From positions 74,566 through 138,565 of the forward strand of contig JAVVHE010000005.1 in the NCBI GenBank assembly GCA_032249695.1: a DNA stretch of 64,000 nt. Direction: 5' to 3'. Below are positions 27,454-35,740 of the stretch, one piece after another. The notes beneath the pieces are model-generated. The model was not told where the DNA came from. It did no database searches and was given only the letters and a program-made list of their open reading frames with translations. A program made the translations under genes and the position numbers. Source of the DNA: JAVVHE01 sp032249695 (GTDB lineage: Bacteria; Pseudomonadota; Alphaproteobacteria; Sphingomonadales; Sphingomonadaceae). How positions within the stretch are numbered: the stretch's first letter is position 1; each line of letters opens with the position of its first letter.

Positions 27454-27503
27454 GAGCCCCGATCCGGTGGGGGGGGGGAGGGGAGGGGTCCGGATCGGGG
27501 CTC
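27454..27503. repeat. Perfect 14-bp hairpin enclosing a G-quadruplex-type loop
   Basis: A perfect inverted repeat (GAGCCCCGATCCGG at 27454-27467 and its complement at 27490-27503) brackets a 22-base loop. The loop consists of T, ten G, A, four G, A, four G, T, so it offers four tracts of at least four G. It lies 16 bases after the nadC stop. There is no T-run after the stem, so it is not a classical intrinsic terminator. It could stop or attenuate transcription, protect the mRNA end, or be a mobile palindrome. Confidence 0.75.
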
Positions 27504-27656
27504 GGGGGCAGGGATCGTGAGGGCGTTGGAATGCAGCATCCATCCCTCACGGCAGCTTTACGCATCGGCATCCGCCTTTGTTCCCCAGAACCGCAAAAAA
27601 CCCTATCGGTCGGAAAACAGTCTGGTTCAGCGCGCCGTCAGCGGCGCTAGACTGTA

Positions 27657-29837
27657 ATGGTGCTTGTGGCGACCCGCGTTGCTGCCGTTTCGATGATCGT
27701 GTGCGCCTTCGGCCTGTGCGCTGCAGCCGCGTCGGCGCGCGCCGCGCGCGACCCCTATCTGTGGCTGGAGCCGAGTGGCAGCCCGCGCGCGCTCGCGCAG
27801 GTGCAGCGCTGGAACAGCGCAGCCGCCGCCGGGCTGCACGATGCCGGCTTTGCCGCGCTGAAGGCGGGCGCCGAGGCGGTGCTGTCCGATCCGCACGCGA
27901 TCGCGAGCGCAGCCATTCAGGGCAGCCGCGCGGTCAATTTCCGCATCGACGCGGCTCATCCGCGCGGGACATGGCGCGCAGCCGAGCTCAACGCCTATCT
28001 CAGCGGTCGGCCGCAATGGCGCACGCTGATCGACGTTGACGCGCTTGCGAAGGCCGAGGGCCGCGATCTCGTCTGGAAGGGCGCGATCTGCGCGCGCCCG
28101 CTGTTCGATCGCTGCATGATCGGGCTGTCCGATGGCGGCTCCGACGCGCTCGGCTTCCGCGAGTTCGATCCAGCAACCGCCCGCTTCGTGCCAGGCGGCT
28201 TCGCGACACCGCGCGCTGCCCGCACCAGCCTCGCCTGGGTCGGGCGCGACGAGCTCCTCATCTCGGGCGACTTCGGGCCGGGCAGCCTGACGCGATCGGG
28301 CTACGGCCGCGAGGTGCGCCGCTGGCGCCGCGGAGAGCCGCTCAGCGCTGCGCAGCCGGTCGCGCGCATCGGCGCCGACGAGGTGAGCCTGGCGCCGCGC
28401 GTGTTCTGGAACGGCGGGCGGGCATGGCCGGTCTTGATCCGCACGATCGATTTCTGGCGTGTCCAATATACCCACGTTCGCGCCGATGGAGCGTTGATCC
28501 AGTCGCCGCTGCCGCCGGGATCGGTCGTCGACACCGTGGTCGGCGGCCGGCTGATCGCGCGGCTGTCCTCGCCATGGGCGCTGCCGGGCCGCGTCATCCC
28601 GTCGGGCGCGGTGGTGTCCTATGACATCGCGGCGCTGGAGCGCGGGGCGGACCCGCAGGTGCAGACGGTGTTCGTGCCCGATGCGCGGACCGCGATCTCG
28701 CAGGTCGCGGGCGCCGACGGCGTGCTCTACGTCGCGCTGATGACCGACGTGCAGGGCCGCATCGCGGTGCTCATGCCGGGCCCGGACGGCTGGACCGAGC
28801 GCGAGATCGCGCTGCCGCCGCTGTCGGCGGTGCGCATCCACGATGTCGATGCCGTGAGCGAGATGGCTCTGGTCGGCGTTTCCAGCCTGACCGAGCCCGA
28901 TCAGCTGCTGGCGCTGCGCCCGGGTGTTGCGCCCAGCGTCGTCGCGCGCGCACCCGCGCGTCCGGGCGCGGGGCCGGTCGCTGCCGAGCAGCGCTTCGCG
29001 ACGTCCGCCGACGGCACGCGCGTGCCCTATTTCCTGCTGCGGCCGCGCGGCGCATCAGGACCGCTGCCGGTGCTGCTGCACGTCTATGGCGGCTTCCGCG
29101 CGCCGTCGCTGCCGGTCGCTCCGCCGCTGGCGCAGCTGTGGGTTGCGGGCGGCGGCGCATATGCGATCGCGAATGTGCGCGGCGGGGGCGAGTATGGCCT
29201 AAGCTGGCACGCGGCGGCGACGGGCCACAACCGCCAGGCCGGGCTGGACGATCTGCACGCGATCGCATCCGATCTCCGCTCGAGCGGGGCGGCTTCGCGC
29301 ATCGCGGTCGAGGGGCAATCGAATGGCGGCCTCGTCGCCGCAGCTGCGGTGACGCAGCGGCCCGATCTCTACGATGGCGCGATCGCGGGCTCGCCCCTAC
29401 TTGATATGCGGCGCTACACGCGGCTGGGCGCGGGCGCGTCATGGGTGGCGGAGTATGGCGATCCCGACCGGCCCAAGGACTGGGCGGCGCTGAAGCTTTG
29501 GTCGCCCTACCAGAATCTGAAGCCCGGCGTGCGCTACCCGCCGATCCTCTTGCTGACGACGACGAGTGACGACCGGGTGCCGCCCGCCCACGCGCGGAAG
29601 TTCGCAGCGAGGCTGGAAGCGCTGGGACTGCCGTTCTTCTTCGTCGAAACGCCCGGTGGCGGCCACGGCGGCGCGGGCGATCTCGATGGCGAAGCCGCGC
29701 GGCTGGCGACGATGCTATCCTACCTCAACCTCGAACTGGGTCTGCCGCGGCCCGAGCTGGCGGGCTTCGCTGGTGCCCATCCGTCCGCCGCACCGGCCCA
29801 GCCCGCCGCGGCCGCACCGGCGGGAGCGCCGCAATGA
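27657..29837 (+). CDS. Exported prolyl-oligopeptidase-family serine peptidase (S9)
   Basis: 726 aa. The N-terminus (RVAAVSMIVCAFGLCAAAA) is a signal peptide. The mature part starts with DPYLWLEPSGSPRALAQVQ, the usual opening of S9A prolyl oligopeptidases, and continues as a beta-propeller. The C-terminal alpha/beta hydrolase domain carries the catalytic triad: Ser555 in GQSNGG, Asp638/639 in TSDDRVPP and His670 in GGGHGG. NVRGGGEYGLSWHAAATGHN is the typical sequence before the nucleophile. It would cleave short proline-containing peptides in the periplasm. The ATG at 27657 is the only good start. Confidence 0.9.
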   Translation: MVLVATRVAAVSMIVCAFGLCAAAASARAARDPYLWLEPSGSPRALAQVQRWNSAAAAGLHDAGFAALKAGAEAVLSDPHAIASAAIQGSRAVNFRIDAAHPRGTWRAAELNAYLSGRPQWRTLIDVDALAKAEGRDLVWKGAICARPLFDRCMIGLSDGGSDALGFREFDPATARFVPGGFATPRAARTSLAWVGRDELLISGDFGPGSLTRSGYGREVRRWRRGEPLSAAQPVARIGADEVSLAPRVFWNGGRAWPVLIRTIDFWRVQYTHVRADGALIQSPLPPGSVVDTVVGGRLIARLSSPWALPGRVIPSGAVVSYDIAALERGADPQVQTVFVPDARTAISQVAGADGVLYVALMTDVQGRIAVLMPGPDGWTEREIALPPLSAVRIHDVDAVSEMALVGVSSLTEPDQLLALRPGVAPSVVARAPARPGAGPVAAEQRFATSADGTRVPYFLLRPRGASGPLPVLLHVYGGFRAPSLPVAPPLAQLWVAGGGAYAIANVRGGGEYGLSWHAAATGHNRQAGLDDLHAIASDLRSSGAASRIAVEGQSNGGLVAAAAVTQRPDLYDGAIAGSPLLDMRRYTRLGAGASWVAEYGDPDRPKDWAALKLWSPYQNLKPGVRYPPILLLTTTSDDRVPPAHARKFAARLEALGLPFFFVETPGGGHGGAGDLDGEAARLATMLSYLNLELGLPRPELAGFAGAHPSAAPAQPAAAAPAGAPQ

Positions 29838-30007
29838 GCCGACTGACGCGAGGCTGCCGGCGCGGCACGTTGCGTTTCAAAGTTGAAGACCGCCAATCGC
29901 GCGATGGCGGGGGCTGCATCCTCCCGCACGGACCATGGCACGCCCGGTCGGCTCGCAACCACGCCCGTTGACGCACCCGCCTGCCGCGCCCGAAGGCGTC
30001 GCGCAAC

Positions 30008-31150
30008 ATGGCGCTGGCCGCAACATTTCTGGCACTGATCGGCACGCTCTACACGCTCGCCTCGCTTGCGGCGCTGCGCCGCTTCCGGCCCCGTGCTGCC
30101 CCGCCGCCACCGCTCGATCCGCCGCCGGTGGTGATTCTGAAACCGCTGCACGGGGCCGAGCCGCGCCTTGCCGACAATCTCGCCACCGCGCTCGCCGAGG
30201 CGGCCGCATGGCCCGGCGGTGCGCGCCTTGTGGCGGGTGTGGCGCGAGCCGACGATCCAGCCGTTGCCGCGTTTGCGAACGCGCGCGCAGCCTACCCCGG
30301 CATTGACGCCCGCCTCGTCATCGATGCCACGCGCCACGGTGCCAATGCCAAGGTCGGCAATCTGCTGAACATGGTCGCCGCGACGCCGCCCGGACCGCCG
30401 GACGAGATCATCGTGCTCGCCGACAGCGACATGGCCGTTCGGCCCGGCTATCTCGCCGAGTTGGCGGCGGCGCTGGCGCAACCCGGAGTCGGCGTGGCGA
30501 CGTGCCTCTACGCAGGCCGCGCCGACGCGGGCGCGTGGAGCCGGATCGCAGCTGCGGGCGTCGGCTGGCAGTTCCTGCCCGCAGTGGCGATGGCCGTGCG
30601 GCTGGGGATCAGCTGGCCGTGCATGGGGGCCACGATCGCGCTCCGCCGCGCGACGCTTGAGCGGATCGGCGGCTTCGCCCCGTTCGCCGACATGCTCGCC
30701 GACGATCACGCGATCGGCGCCCGCGTGCGCGCGCTGGGGCTGACCATCGCCTATCCGCCGCTGGTGCTGACGCACGCCCATCCGGAAGCGAGCGCGGGCG
30801 AGTGGGCTCGGCGCGAGCTGCGCGCAAACGTGACGGTGCGCGTGCTCGATCCGTGGGGCTATGTCGGCAGCGTCGTCACCTGGCCGGTGCCGTGGGCGCT
30901 CATCGCGCTGGCGCTGGCGCCGGGGCCGGTCGCAGGCGCGGTGCTGGGAGCAGCGGCGCTGGCGCGCGTCGCGCTGGCGGCGGCCGTCAACCGCATCGCA
31001 GCCACGCGCCCGCTGCCGCCGCTCGCCGCGCCGGTGCGTGACATGGCGGGCTTCGTCCTCTATGCGGCGGCGCTTGTGGCTTCGAGGGTCGATTGGCGCG
31101 GAACCGCGCTGTCGCTGACGCGCCACGGGCAGGACATCGCTGAAAGGTGA
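30008..31150 (+). CDS. hpnI: Hopanoid biosynthesis glycosyltransferase HpnI
   Basis: 380 aa membrane glycosyltransferase of the ceramide-glucosyltransferase type (GT2/GT21). In hopanoid synthesis HpnI adds N-acetylglucosamine to bacteriohopanetetrol. An N-terminal membrane helix (ATFLALIGTLYTLASLAAL) is followed by PPPVVILKPLHGAEPRLADN, the KPLxG signature of this family. Donor-site acidic motifs are VLADSDMAVRPGY and DMLADDHAIGARV, and two C-terminal helices follow. The usual Q/RxxRW acceptor motif is replaced by WARRELRAN. It is followed after 10 bases by hpnJ. The assignment is strengthened by hpnJ, hpnK and hpnL downstream. Confidence 0.88.
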   Translation: MALAATFLALIGTLYTLASLAALRRFRPRAAPPPPLDPPPVVILKPLHGAEPRLADNLATALAEAAAWPGGARLVAGVARADDPAVAAFANARAAYPGIDARLVIDATRHGANAKVGNLLNMVAATPPGPPDEIIVLADSDMAVRPGYLAELAAALAQPGVGVATCLYAGRADAGAWSRIAAAGVGWQFLPAVAMAVRLGISWPCMGATIALRRATLERIGGFAPFADMLADDHAIGARVRALGLTIAYPPLVLTHAHPEASAGEWARRELRANVTVRVLDPWGYVGSVVTWPVPWALIALALAPGPVAGAVLGAAALARVALAAAVNRIAATRPLPPLAAPVRDMAGFVLYAAALVASRVDWRGTALSLTRHGQDIAER

Positions 31151-31160
31151 GTTTCGGGTT

Positions 31161-32588
31161 ATGATGCGGACGCTGTTTCTTCAGCCGCCCAGCTTCGACG
31201 GCTATGACGGCGGCGCCGGCGCGCGCTACCAGAACAAGCGCGAGATCAAGAGCTTCTGGTTCCCGACCTGGCTTGCCCAGCCGGCCGCGCTGGTCGAGGG
31301 CTCGCGCCTGATCGACGGACCGCCGCACAACACCAAGCTGGCCGAGGTTCTGGCCGACGTGCGCGAGCGCGACCTGTGCATCATCCACACCAGCGTGCCG
31401 AGCTTCGACCAGGATTGCCGCACCGCGCGCGCGTTGAAAGACGCCAATCCGGCGCTCAAGATCGGCATGATCGGCGCCAAGGTGGCGGTCGACGCGCAAG
31501 GATCGCTCGCTGCGTCCGACGCGATCGATTTCGTGGCGCGCAACGAGTTCGATTTCACCTGCCTCGAGGTCGCCGAGGGTCGCGATTTCTCGTCGATCGA
31601 GGGCATCAGCTACCGCGATCGCAATGGCGCCATCCAGCACAACGCCGACCGGCCGGTGCTGACGGACATGGACAAGCTGCCGTGGGTGACGCCCGTCTAC
31701 GAGAAAAACCTGAAGCTTGAGAATTATTTCATCGGCTATCTGAAGCATCCGTATATCAGCTTCTACACCGGCCGCGGCTGCAAATCGCGCTGCACCTTCT
31801 GCCTGTGGCCGCAGACGGTCGGCGGGCACAATTACCGCGTCCGCTCGGTCGGCCACGTGGTCGACGAGGTGAAGTATGCGCTGAAGGCCTTCCCGCAGGT
31901 GAAAGAAGTGTTCTTCGACGACGATACGCTGACCGACAACATCCCGCGGGTCGAAGAGCTGGCACGCGAGCTTGGCAAGCTGGGCGTGATGTGGAGCTGC
32001 AACGCCAAGGCGAACGTCCCGCGCGAGACGCTCAAGATCCTGAAAGACAACGGCCTGCGTCTCTTGCTCGTGGGTTATGAGAGCGGCAACCAGCAGATCC
32101 TCCACAACATCAAGAAGGGCCTGAGGATCGAGGTCGCCAAGAAATTCTCGAAGGACTGCCGCGAGTTGGGCATCCAGATCCACGGCACCTTCATCCTGGG
32201 TCTGCCGGGCGAAACGCACGACACGATCAGGGAATCGATCGCCTACGCGCGCGAGATCAATCCGCACACGATCCAGGTGTCGCTGGCGGCGCCCTATCCG
32301 GGCACGTTCCTGTACAAGCAGGCGGTGGAGAACGGCTGGTTCGCGCCGGGGTCGAGCCTCGTCGCCGACAGCGGCGAGCAGATCGCACAGCTGAGCTATG
32401 ACCATCTGAGCGCGAAGGAAATCTTCGATCAGGTGGAAGTGTTCTACAAGAGCTTCTATTTCCGCCCGGGGAAGATCGGCTCGATCGTCAAGGAGATGGT
32501 GCTGGATCCCGACATGCTCGTCCGCCGCCTGCGCGAGGGTGTCGAGTTCTTTCACTTCCTGCGCACGCGCAAAGAGGCGGTGGCGTGA
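31161..32588 (+). CDS. hpnJ: Hopanoid biosynthesis radical SAM protein HpnJ
   Basis: 475 aa B12-binding-type radical SAM enzyme. HpnJ is needed to turn the glucosamine head group of hopanoids into the cyclitol ether by ring contraction. The N-terminal part resembles a cobalamin-binding Rossmann domain (LFLQPPSFDGYDGG ... IGMIGAKVAVDA). The [4Fe-4S] motif is CKSRCTFCLWPQ, and EVFFDDDTLTDN and HGTFILGLPGETHDT follow as in the radical SAM barrel. It opens 10 bases after hpnI; its last codons overlap the long frame of the acylase gene. Confidence 0.92.
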   Translation: MMRTLFLQPPSFDGYDGGAGARYQNKREIKSFWFPTWLAQPAALVEGSRLIDGPPHNTKLAEVLADVRERDLCIIHTSVPSFDQDCRTARALKDANPALKIGMIGAKVAVDAQGSLAASDAIDFVARNEFDFTCLEVAEGRDFSSIEGISYRDRNGAIQHNADRPVLTDMDKLPWVTPVYEKNLKLENYFIGYLKHPYISFYTGRGCKSRCTFCLWPQTVGGHNYRVRSVGHVVDEVKYALKAFPQVKEVFFDDDTLTDNIPRVEELARELGKLGVMWSCNAKANVPRETLKILKDNGLRLLLVGYESGNQQILHNIKKGLRIEVAKKFSKDCRELGIQIHGTFILGLPGETHDTIRESIAYAREINPHTIQVSLAAPYPGTFLYKQAVENGWFAPGSSLVADSGEQIAQLSYDHLSAKEIFDQVEVFYKSFYFRPGKIGSIVKEMVLDPDMLVRRLREGVEFFHFLRTRKEAVA

Positions 32589-34891
32589 CGGTTCCGCCTC
32601 TCCCCTGTGGGGAGGGGTCGCGACAGCTGGCGGCTCTGCCGCCTCGTCGCAGTCGGGAGAGGGTTCGGGGCGCGGCCGTGCCCTCTTTGAACTTCGCGAA
32701 GCCGCTCGCGCGTCTGAGCTGGGCGATTGTTGCCCCCGAGGGGAGAGCCGGGTTTGCCGCGGCGCTGATGCTGGCCACAGCCCCCGCCCACGCCGCCCGG
32801 CCCCAGCCCGAGGCCGCGCGCTGGGCCACCCGCGCGTCCCACGTCACCATCGCGCGCGACGATTGGGGCATCCCGCACGTCACCGGCCGCACCGACGCCG
32901 ACTCGATCTTCGGCCTCGTCTATGCGCAGGCCGAGGACGACTTTCCGCGCATCGAGCGCAACTATGCCGAACAGCTCGGCTGGCTGGCGCGCGCCGATGG
33001 CGAGGCGGCGATCTGGTCCGATCTGCGCGCGCGGCTGTGGCATGACGAGGCGAAGCTGAAGCGTCTTTATGCCGCCGCGCCGCCCAAGCTGCACGGGTGG
33101 GCCGAGGCGTGGGCCGACGGGCTCAACTTCTTTCTGGCGCGCCACCCCGAGCAAAAGCCCCGCTACATCTTGCGCTTCGAGCCCTGGATGGTGCTGGCTT
33201 TCACCGAGGGGTCGATCGGCGGCGACATCGAGGAGATCGACCTCGCCAAATTGCGCGACTTCTACGGCCAGCCCGGCGATCGCAAGCTCGCGCTCGCCGC
33301 GCCGCGCGCAAGCGAGGACCAGGGATCGAACGGCATCGCGATCGCACCCAGTCTAACCGCAAACGGCCACGCGCTGCTGCTGATCAACCCGCACACCAGC
33401 CACTATTTTCGTTCCGAAGCGCAGATGACGAGCGGCGAGGGGCTGAACGCCTATGGTGCCAGCACCTGGGGCCAGTTCTTCGTCTATCAGGGCTTCAATG
33501 CAAGCGCCGGGTGGATGCACACCACCAGCAGCATCGTGCGTATCACCCGCTACCGCGAGGCGGTCACGAAGCGCGCCGACGGGTTTTATGCCGCCAGCCC
33601 AAGCAGACCGCGCAAGATCGGCGCGCAGACGGTCAGCATCAGCTTCAAATCGGGCAGCGGCGGCTATGCGTGCCGATCCTTCACGGTCTATCGCACGCGC
33701 CACGGCCCGGTCGTCGCGCGCGAGGCCGACGGGCGCTGGCAGGCGGTCGCGATCATGGATCGCCCGGTCGAGGCGCTGAGGCAATCGTTCGAGCGCACCA
33801 AGGCCGCCGACTGGGCGGCGTTCCAGCGCGTCGCCGAGCTGAAGGCCAACAGTTCCAACAACACGCTGTTCGCGGACGCGAACGGCACGATCGCGTTTAA
33901 GCTGCCCGATCATGTGCCGGTGCGCCGCGCGCCCGGCGAGGTGGCCGACGGCGAGAGCGCGGAGGGCGACTGGACCGGACTGACCGCGCTTTCCGCCATT
34001 CCGCAAGCGGTCAACCCGGAGTCGGGTTTTGTCTATAATGTGAACGATGCGCCGTGGGACGCGGCGGGGCCGGGCACGATCCGGCGCGATGCGTTTCCCG
34101 CCTACATGGACGCGGCCGGGCGCAACGCGCGCAGCCTGCACGCTCTGACGCTGCTGCCCGGCAGCGCGCCGTGGACGCCCGAGCGGCTGCGCGCTGCGGC
34201 GTATGATGCGTTCCAGCCGGGCTTCGCCGCAGCGATCCCGCCGCTCATCGCAGCTTGGGATGCCGAGCCCGACGGGCCGCTCAAGGCCAAGCTTGCCGCG
34301 CCCATCGCCGCGCTGCGCGGGTGGGATGATCGTTGGAGCGGGGAGTCGGTGCCGCAGACGCTGGCGATCGAGTGGGGGCGCGGCGTGCAGCGCCGGCTGG
34401 GCCGCGCGCGCGACGGGCTGTTCTTCACCCGCGTGGGCGAGATCGCTCCGCACGACCGCCTGACGATGCTGGAGACCGCGGTCGACCGGCTGAGCGCCGA
34501 CTTCGGCCGCTGGGACGTGCGGTGGGGCGAGGTCAACCGGCTGCAGCGCACCGGGCCCGAGATTGCGGCGCGCTATGACGACACCGCGCCGTCGCAGCCC
34601 GTTCCGTTCGCAAGTTCGGCATGGGGCAGCCTCGCCTCGGCGAAGCCCGCGGGCGGAACGGGCACGAAGCGCTGGTATGTGAACGAGGGCAACAGCTTCG
34701 TTGCGGTGGTCGAGTTCGGGCCGCGCGTGAAGGCGATGGCGGTGATGACCGGGGGCCAGAGCAGCGATCCGCGATCGCGCCACTTCTTCGACCAGGCGGC
34801 TCGGACGGCGGAGGGTGCGCTGCGTCCGGTCTACTTCCACGCTGACGAACTGGCGGGCCACGTGGAGCGGATCTACCGGCCCGGGGCGTGA
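32585..34891 (+). CDS. Penicillin-acylase-family (AHL-acylase-type) Ntn hydrolase within the hopanoid cluster
   Basis: Up to 768 aa. Penicillin G acylase/PvdQ/QuiP-type enzymes cleave amides such as penicillins or acyl-homoserine lactones after autoproteolysis into two chains. The alpha chain opens with VTIARDDWGIPHVTGRTDADSIFGL. The nucleophile Ser, the new beta-chain N-terminus, is the Ser of EDQGSNGIAIAP (codon at 33326). LLINPHTSHY and a conserved Asn region (ELKANSSNNTLFADANG) follow. The start is uncertain: the frame opens at GTG 32585, but codons 1-54 are repeat-derived sequence. GTG 32678 or ATG 32768 are alternatives, the last leaving only a short export signal (LATAPAHAA). Substrate unknown. 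Confidence 0.85.
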   Translation: MTVPPLPCGEGSRQLAALPPRRSRERVRGAAVPSLNFAKPLARLSWAIVAPEGRAGFAAALMLATAPAHAARPQPEAARWATRASHVTIARDDWGIPHVTGRTDADSIFGLVYAQAEDDFPRIERNYAEQLGWLARADGEAAIWSDLRARLWHDEAKLKRLYAAAPPKLHGWAEAWADGLNFFLARHPEQKPRYILRFEPWMVLAFTEGSIGGDIEEIDLAKLRDFYGQPGDRKLALAAPRASEDQGSNGIAIAPSLTANGHALLLINPHTSHYFRSEAQMTSGEGLNAYGASTWGQFFVYQGFNASAGWMHTTSSIVRITRYREAVTKRADGFYAASPSRPRKIGAQTVSISFKSGSGGYACRSFTVYRTRHGPVVAREADGRWQAVAIMDRPVEALRQSFERTKAADWAAFQRVAELKANSSNNTLFADANGTIAFKLPDHVPVRRAPGEVADGESAEGDWTGLTALSAIPQAVNPESGFVYNVNDAPWDAAGPGTIRRDAFPAYMDAAGRNARSLHALTLLPGSAPWTPERLRAAAYDAFQPGFAAAIPPLIAAWDAEPDGPLKAKLAAPIAALRGWDDRWSGESVPQTLAIEWGRGVQRRLGRARDGLFFTRVGEIAPHDRLTMLETAVDRLSADFGRWDVRWGEVNRLQRTGPEIAARYDDTAPSQPVPFASSAWGSLASAKPAGGTGTKRWYVNEGNSFVAVVEFGPRVKAMAVMTGGQSSDPRSRHFFDQAARTAEGALRPVYFHADELAGHVERIYRPGA
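32598..32747. repeat. Palindromic REP/REPIN-like element of about 150 bp
   Basis: The outer ends are inverted copies of a 9-mer (CTCTCCCCT at 32598-32606, AGGGGAGAG at 32739-32747). Inside are further pairs: CCTCTCCC at 32597 with GGGAGAGG at 32655-32662, a GGCGGC-TCT-GCCGCC hairpin near 32630, and the palindrome CTTCGCGAAG near 32692. It begins 9 bases after the hpnJ stop and ends 21 bases before the ATG at 32768. The nested-palindrome layout is that of a non-autonomous mobile repeat; only one copy is seen in this window, so family membership is inferred. Confidence 0.6.
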
Positions 34892-34906
34892 GGCGGGCGC
34901 GCAGCG

Positions 34907-35740
34907 ATGGATGACGGTGCGCGCACCCGCCTCATCGTCACCGCCGACGACTTCGGCATTTCCCGGCAGGCCAACGCCGCCATCGAGCGCGCGCACCGCG
35001 ACGGGATCCTGACGGCAGCCAGCCTGATGGTCGCCGCGCCTGCTGCGGCCGAAGCGGTCGAGATCGCGCGGCGCAATCCACGGCTCGGCGTCGGTCTGCA
35101 TCTGGTGCTGGTCGATGGCGCACCCGCGCTGCCGCCGGCGAACGTCCCCGATCTGGCCGGAGCCGACGGCCGCTTCCGGCCCAACATGGCGTTGCAGGGC
35201 GCGCGCTTCCTGCTGCCGCATGTGCGCCGCCAGCTCGCGGCCGAGATCACCGCGCAGTTCGAAGCGTTCGCAGCGACCGACCTGCGCCTCGATCACGTGA
35301 ACGCGCACAAGCATTTCCACGTGCATCCGGTCATCGCCGGGCTGATCCTCCGCATCGGCCCGCGCTTTGGAATGCGCGCGGTGCGGGCGCCGATCGAGCC
35401 GCCCGAGCCACTCGCCGCGATCGAGCCCGCGCCCACGCCGCTCTCCGCGCGGCTCGCCACCGCCTACGCCCGCCGCCTGCGCGCGCGGCTGCGCGCCGCT
35501 GGGCTGGCGGTCCCCGATGCGGTGTTCGGCCTGCGCTGGACGGGCCACATGACGCTCGCGCGGGTGCAGGCGCTGCTCGATCGCCTGCCGTCCGGCCTCA
35601 TTGAACTCTACGCGCATCCCGCGACCGGCCCGTTTCCCGGCCTGATGGCGGGAGCGGACGCGCAGGGCGAGCTCGAGGCGCTGCTCCACGCGCGTCCGCC
35701 GGGCGACGTTCAGCTGACGACGTTTAGCCGATGCGCCTGA
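34907..35740 (+). CDS. hpnK: Hopanoid biosynthesis deacetylase HpnK (YdjC/ChbG fold)
   Basis: 277 aa. HpnK removes the acetyl group from N-acetylglucosaminyl-bacteriohopanetetrol, the step after HpnI. Metal-site motifs of the YdjC family are visible: RLIVTADDFGISRQANAAI at the N-terminus (Asp pair), GVGLHLVLVDG (His), and DHVNAHKHFHVHP (His cluster). ELYAHPATG closes the active site. It starts 15 bases after the acylase and overlaps hpnL by 10 bases, so it is tightly coupled to it. Confidence 0.9.
   Translation: MDDGARTRLIVTADDFGISRQANAAIERAHRDGILTAASLMVAAPAAAEAVEIARRNPRLGVGLHLVLVDGAPALPPANVPDLAGADGRFRPNMALQGARFLLPHVRRQLAAEITAQFEAFAATDLRLDHVNAHKHFHVHPVIAGLILRIGPRFGMRAVRAPIEPPEPLAAIEPAPTPLSARLATAYARRLRARLRAAGLAVPDAVFGLRWTGHMTLARVQALLDRLPSGLIELYAHPATGPFPGLMAGADAQGELEALLHARPPGDVQLTTFSRCA

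Noticed and set aside
30987..32555. Minus-strand open frame opposite hpnJ
   Set aside because: Antisense shadow of a clear radical SAM gene; no motif or signal of its own.
33353..35689. Minus-strand open frame of 778 codons opposite the acylase and hpnK
   Set aside because: Arg/Ala/His-rich translation typical of the antisense of GC-rich genes; the plus-strand genes explain the region.
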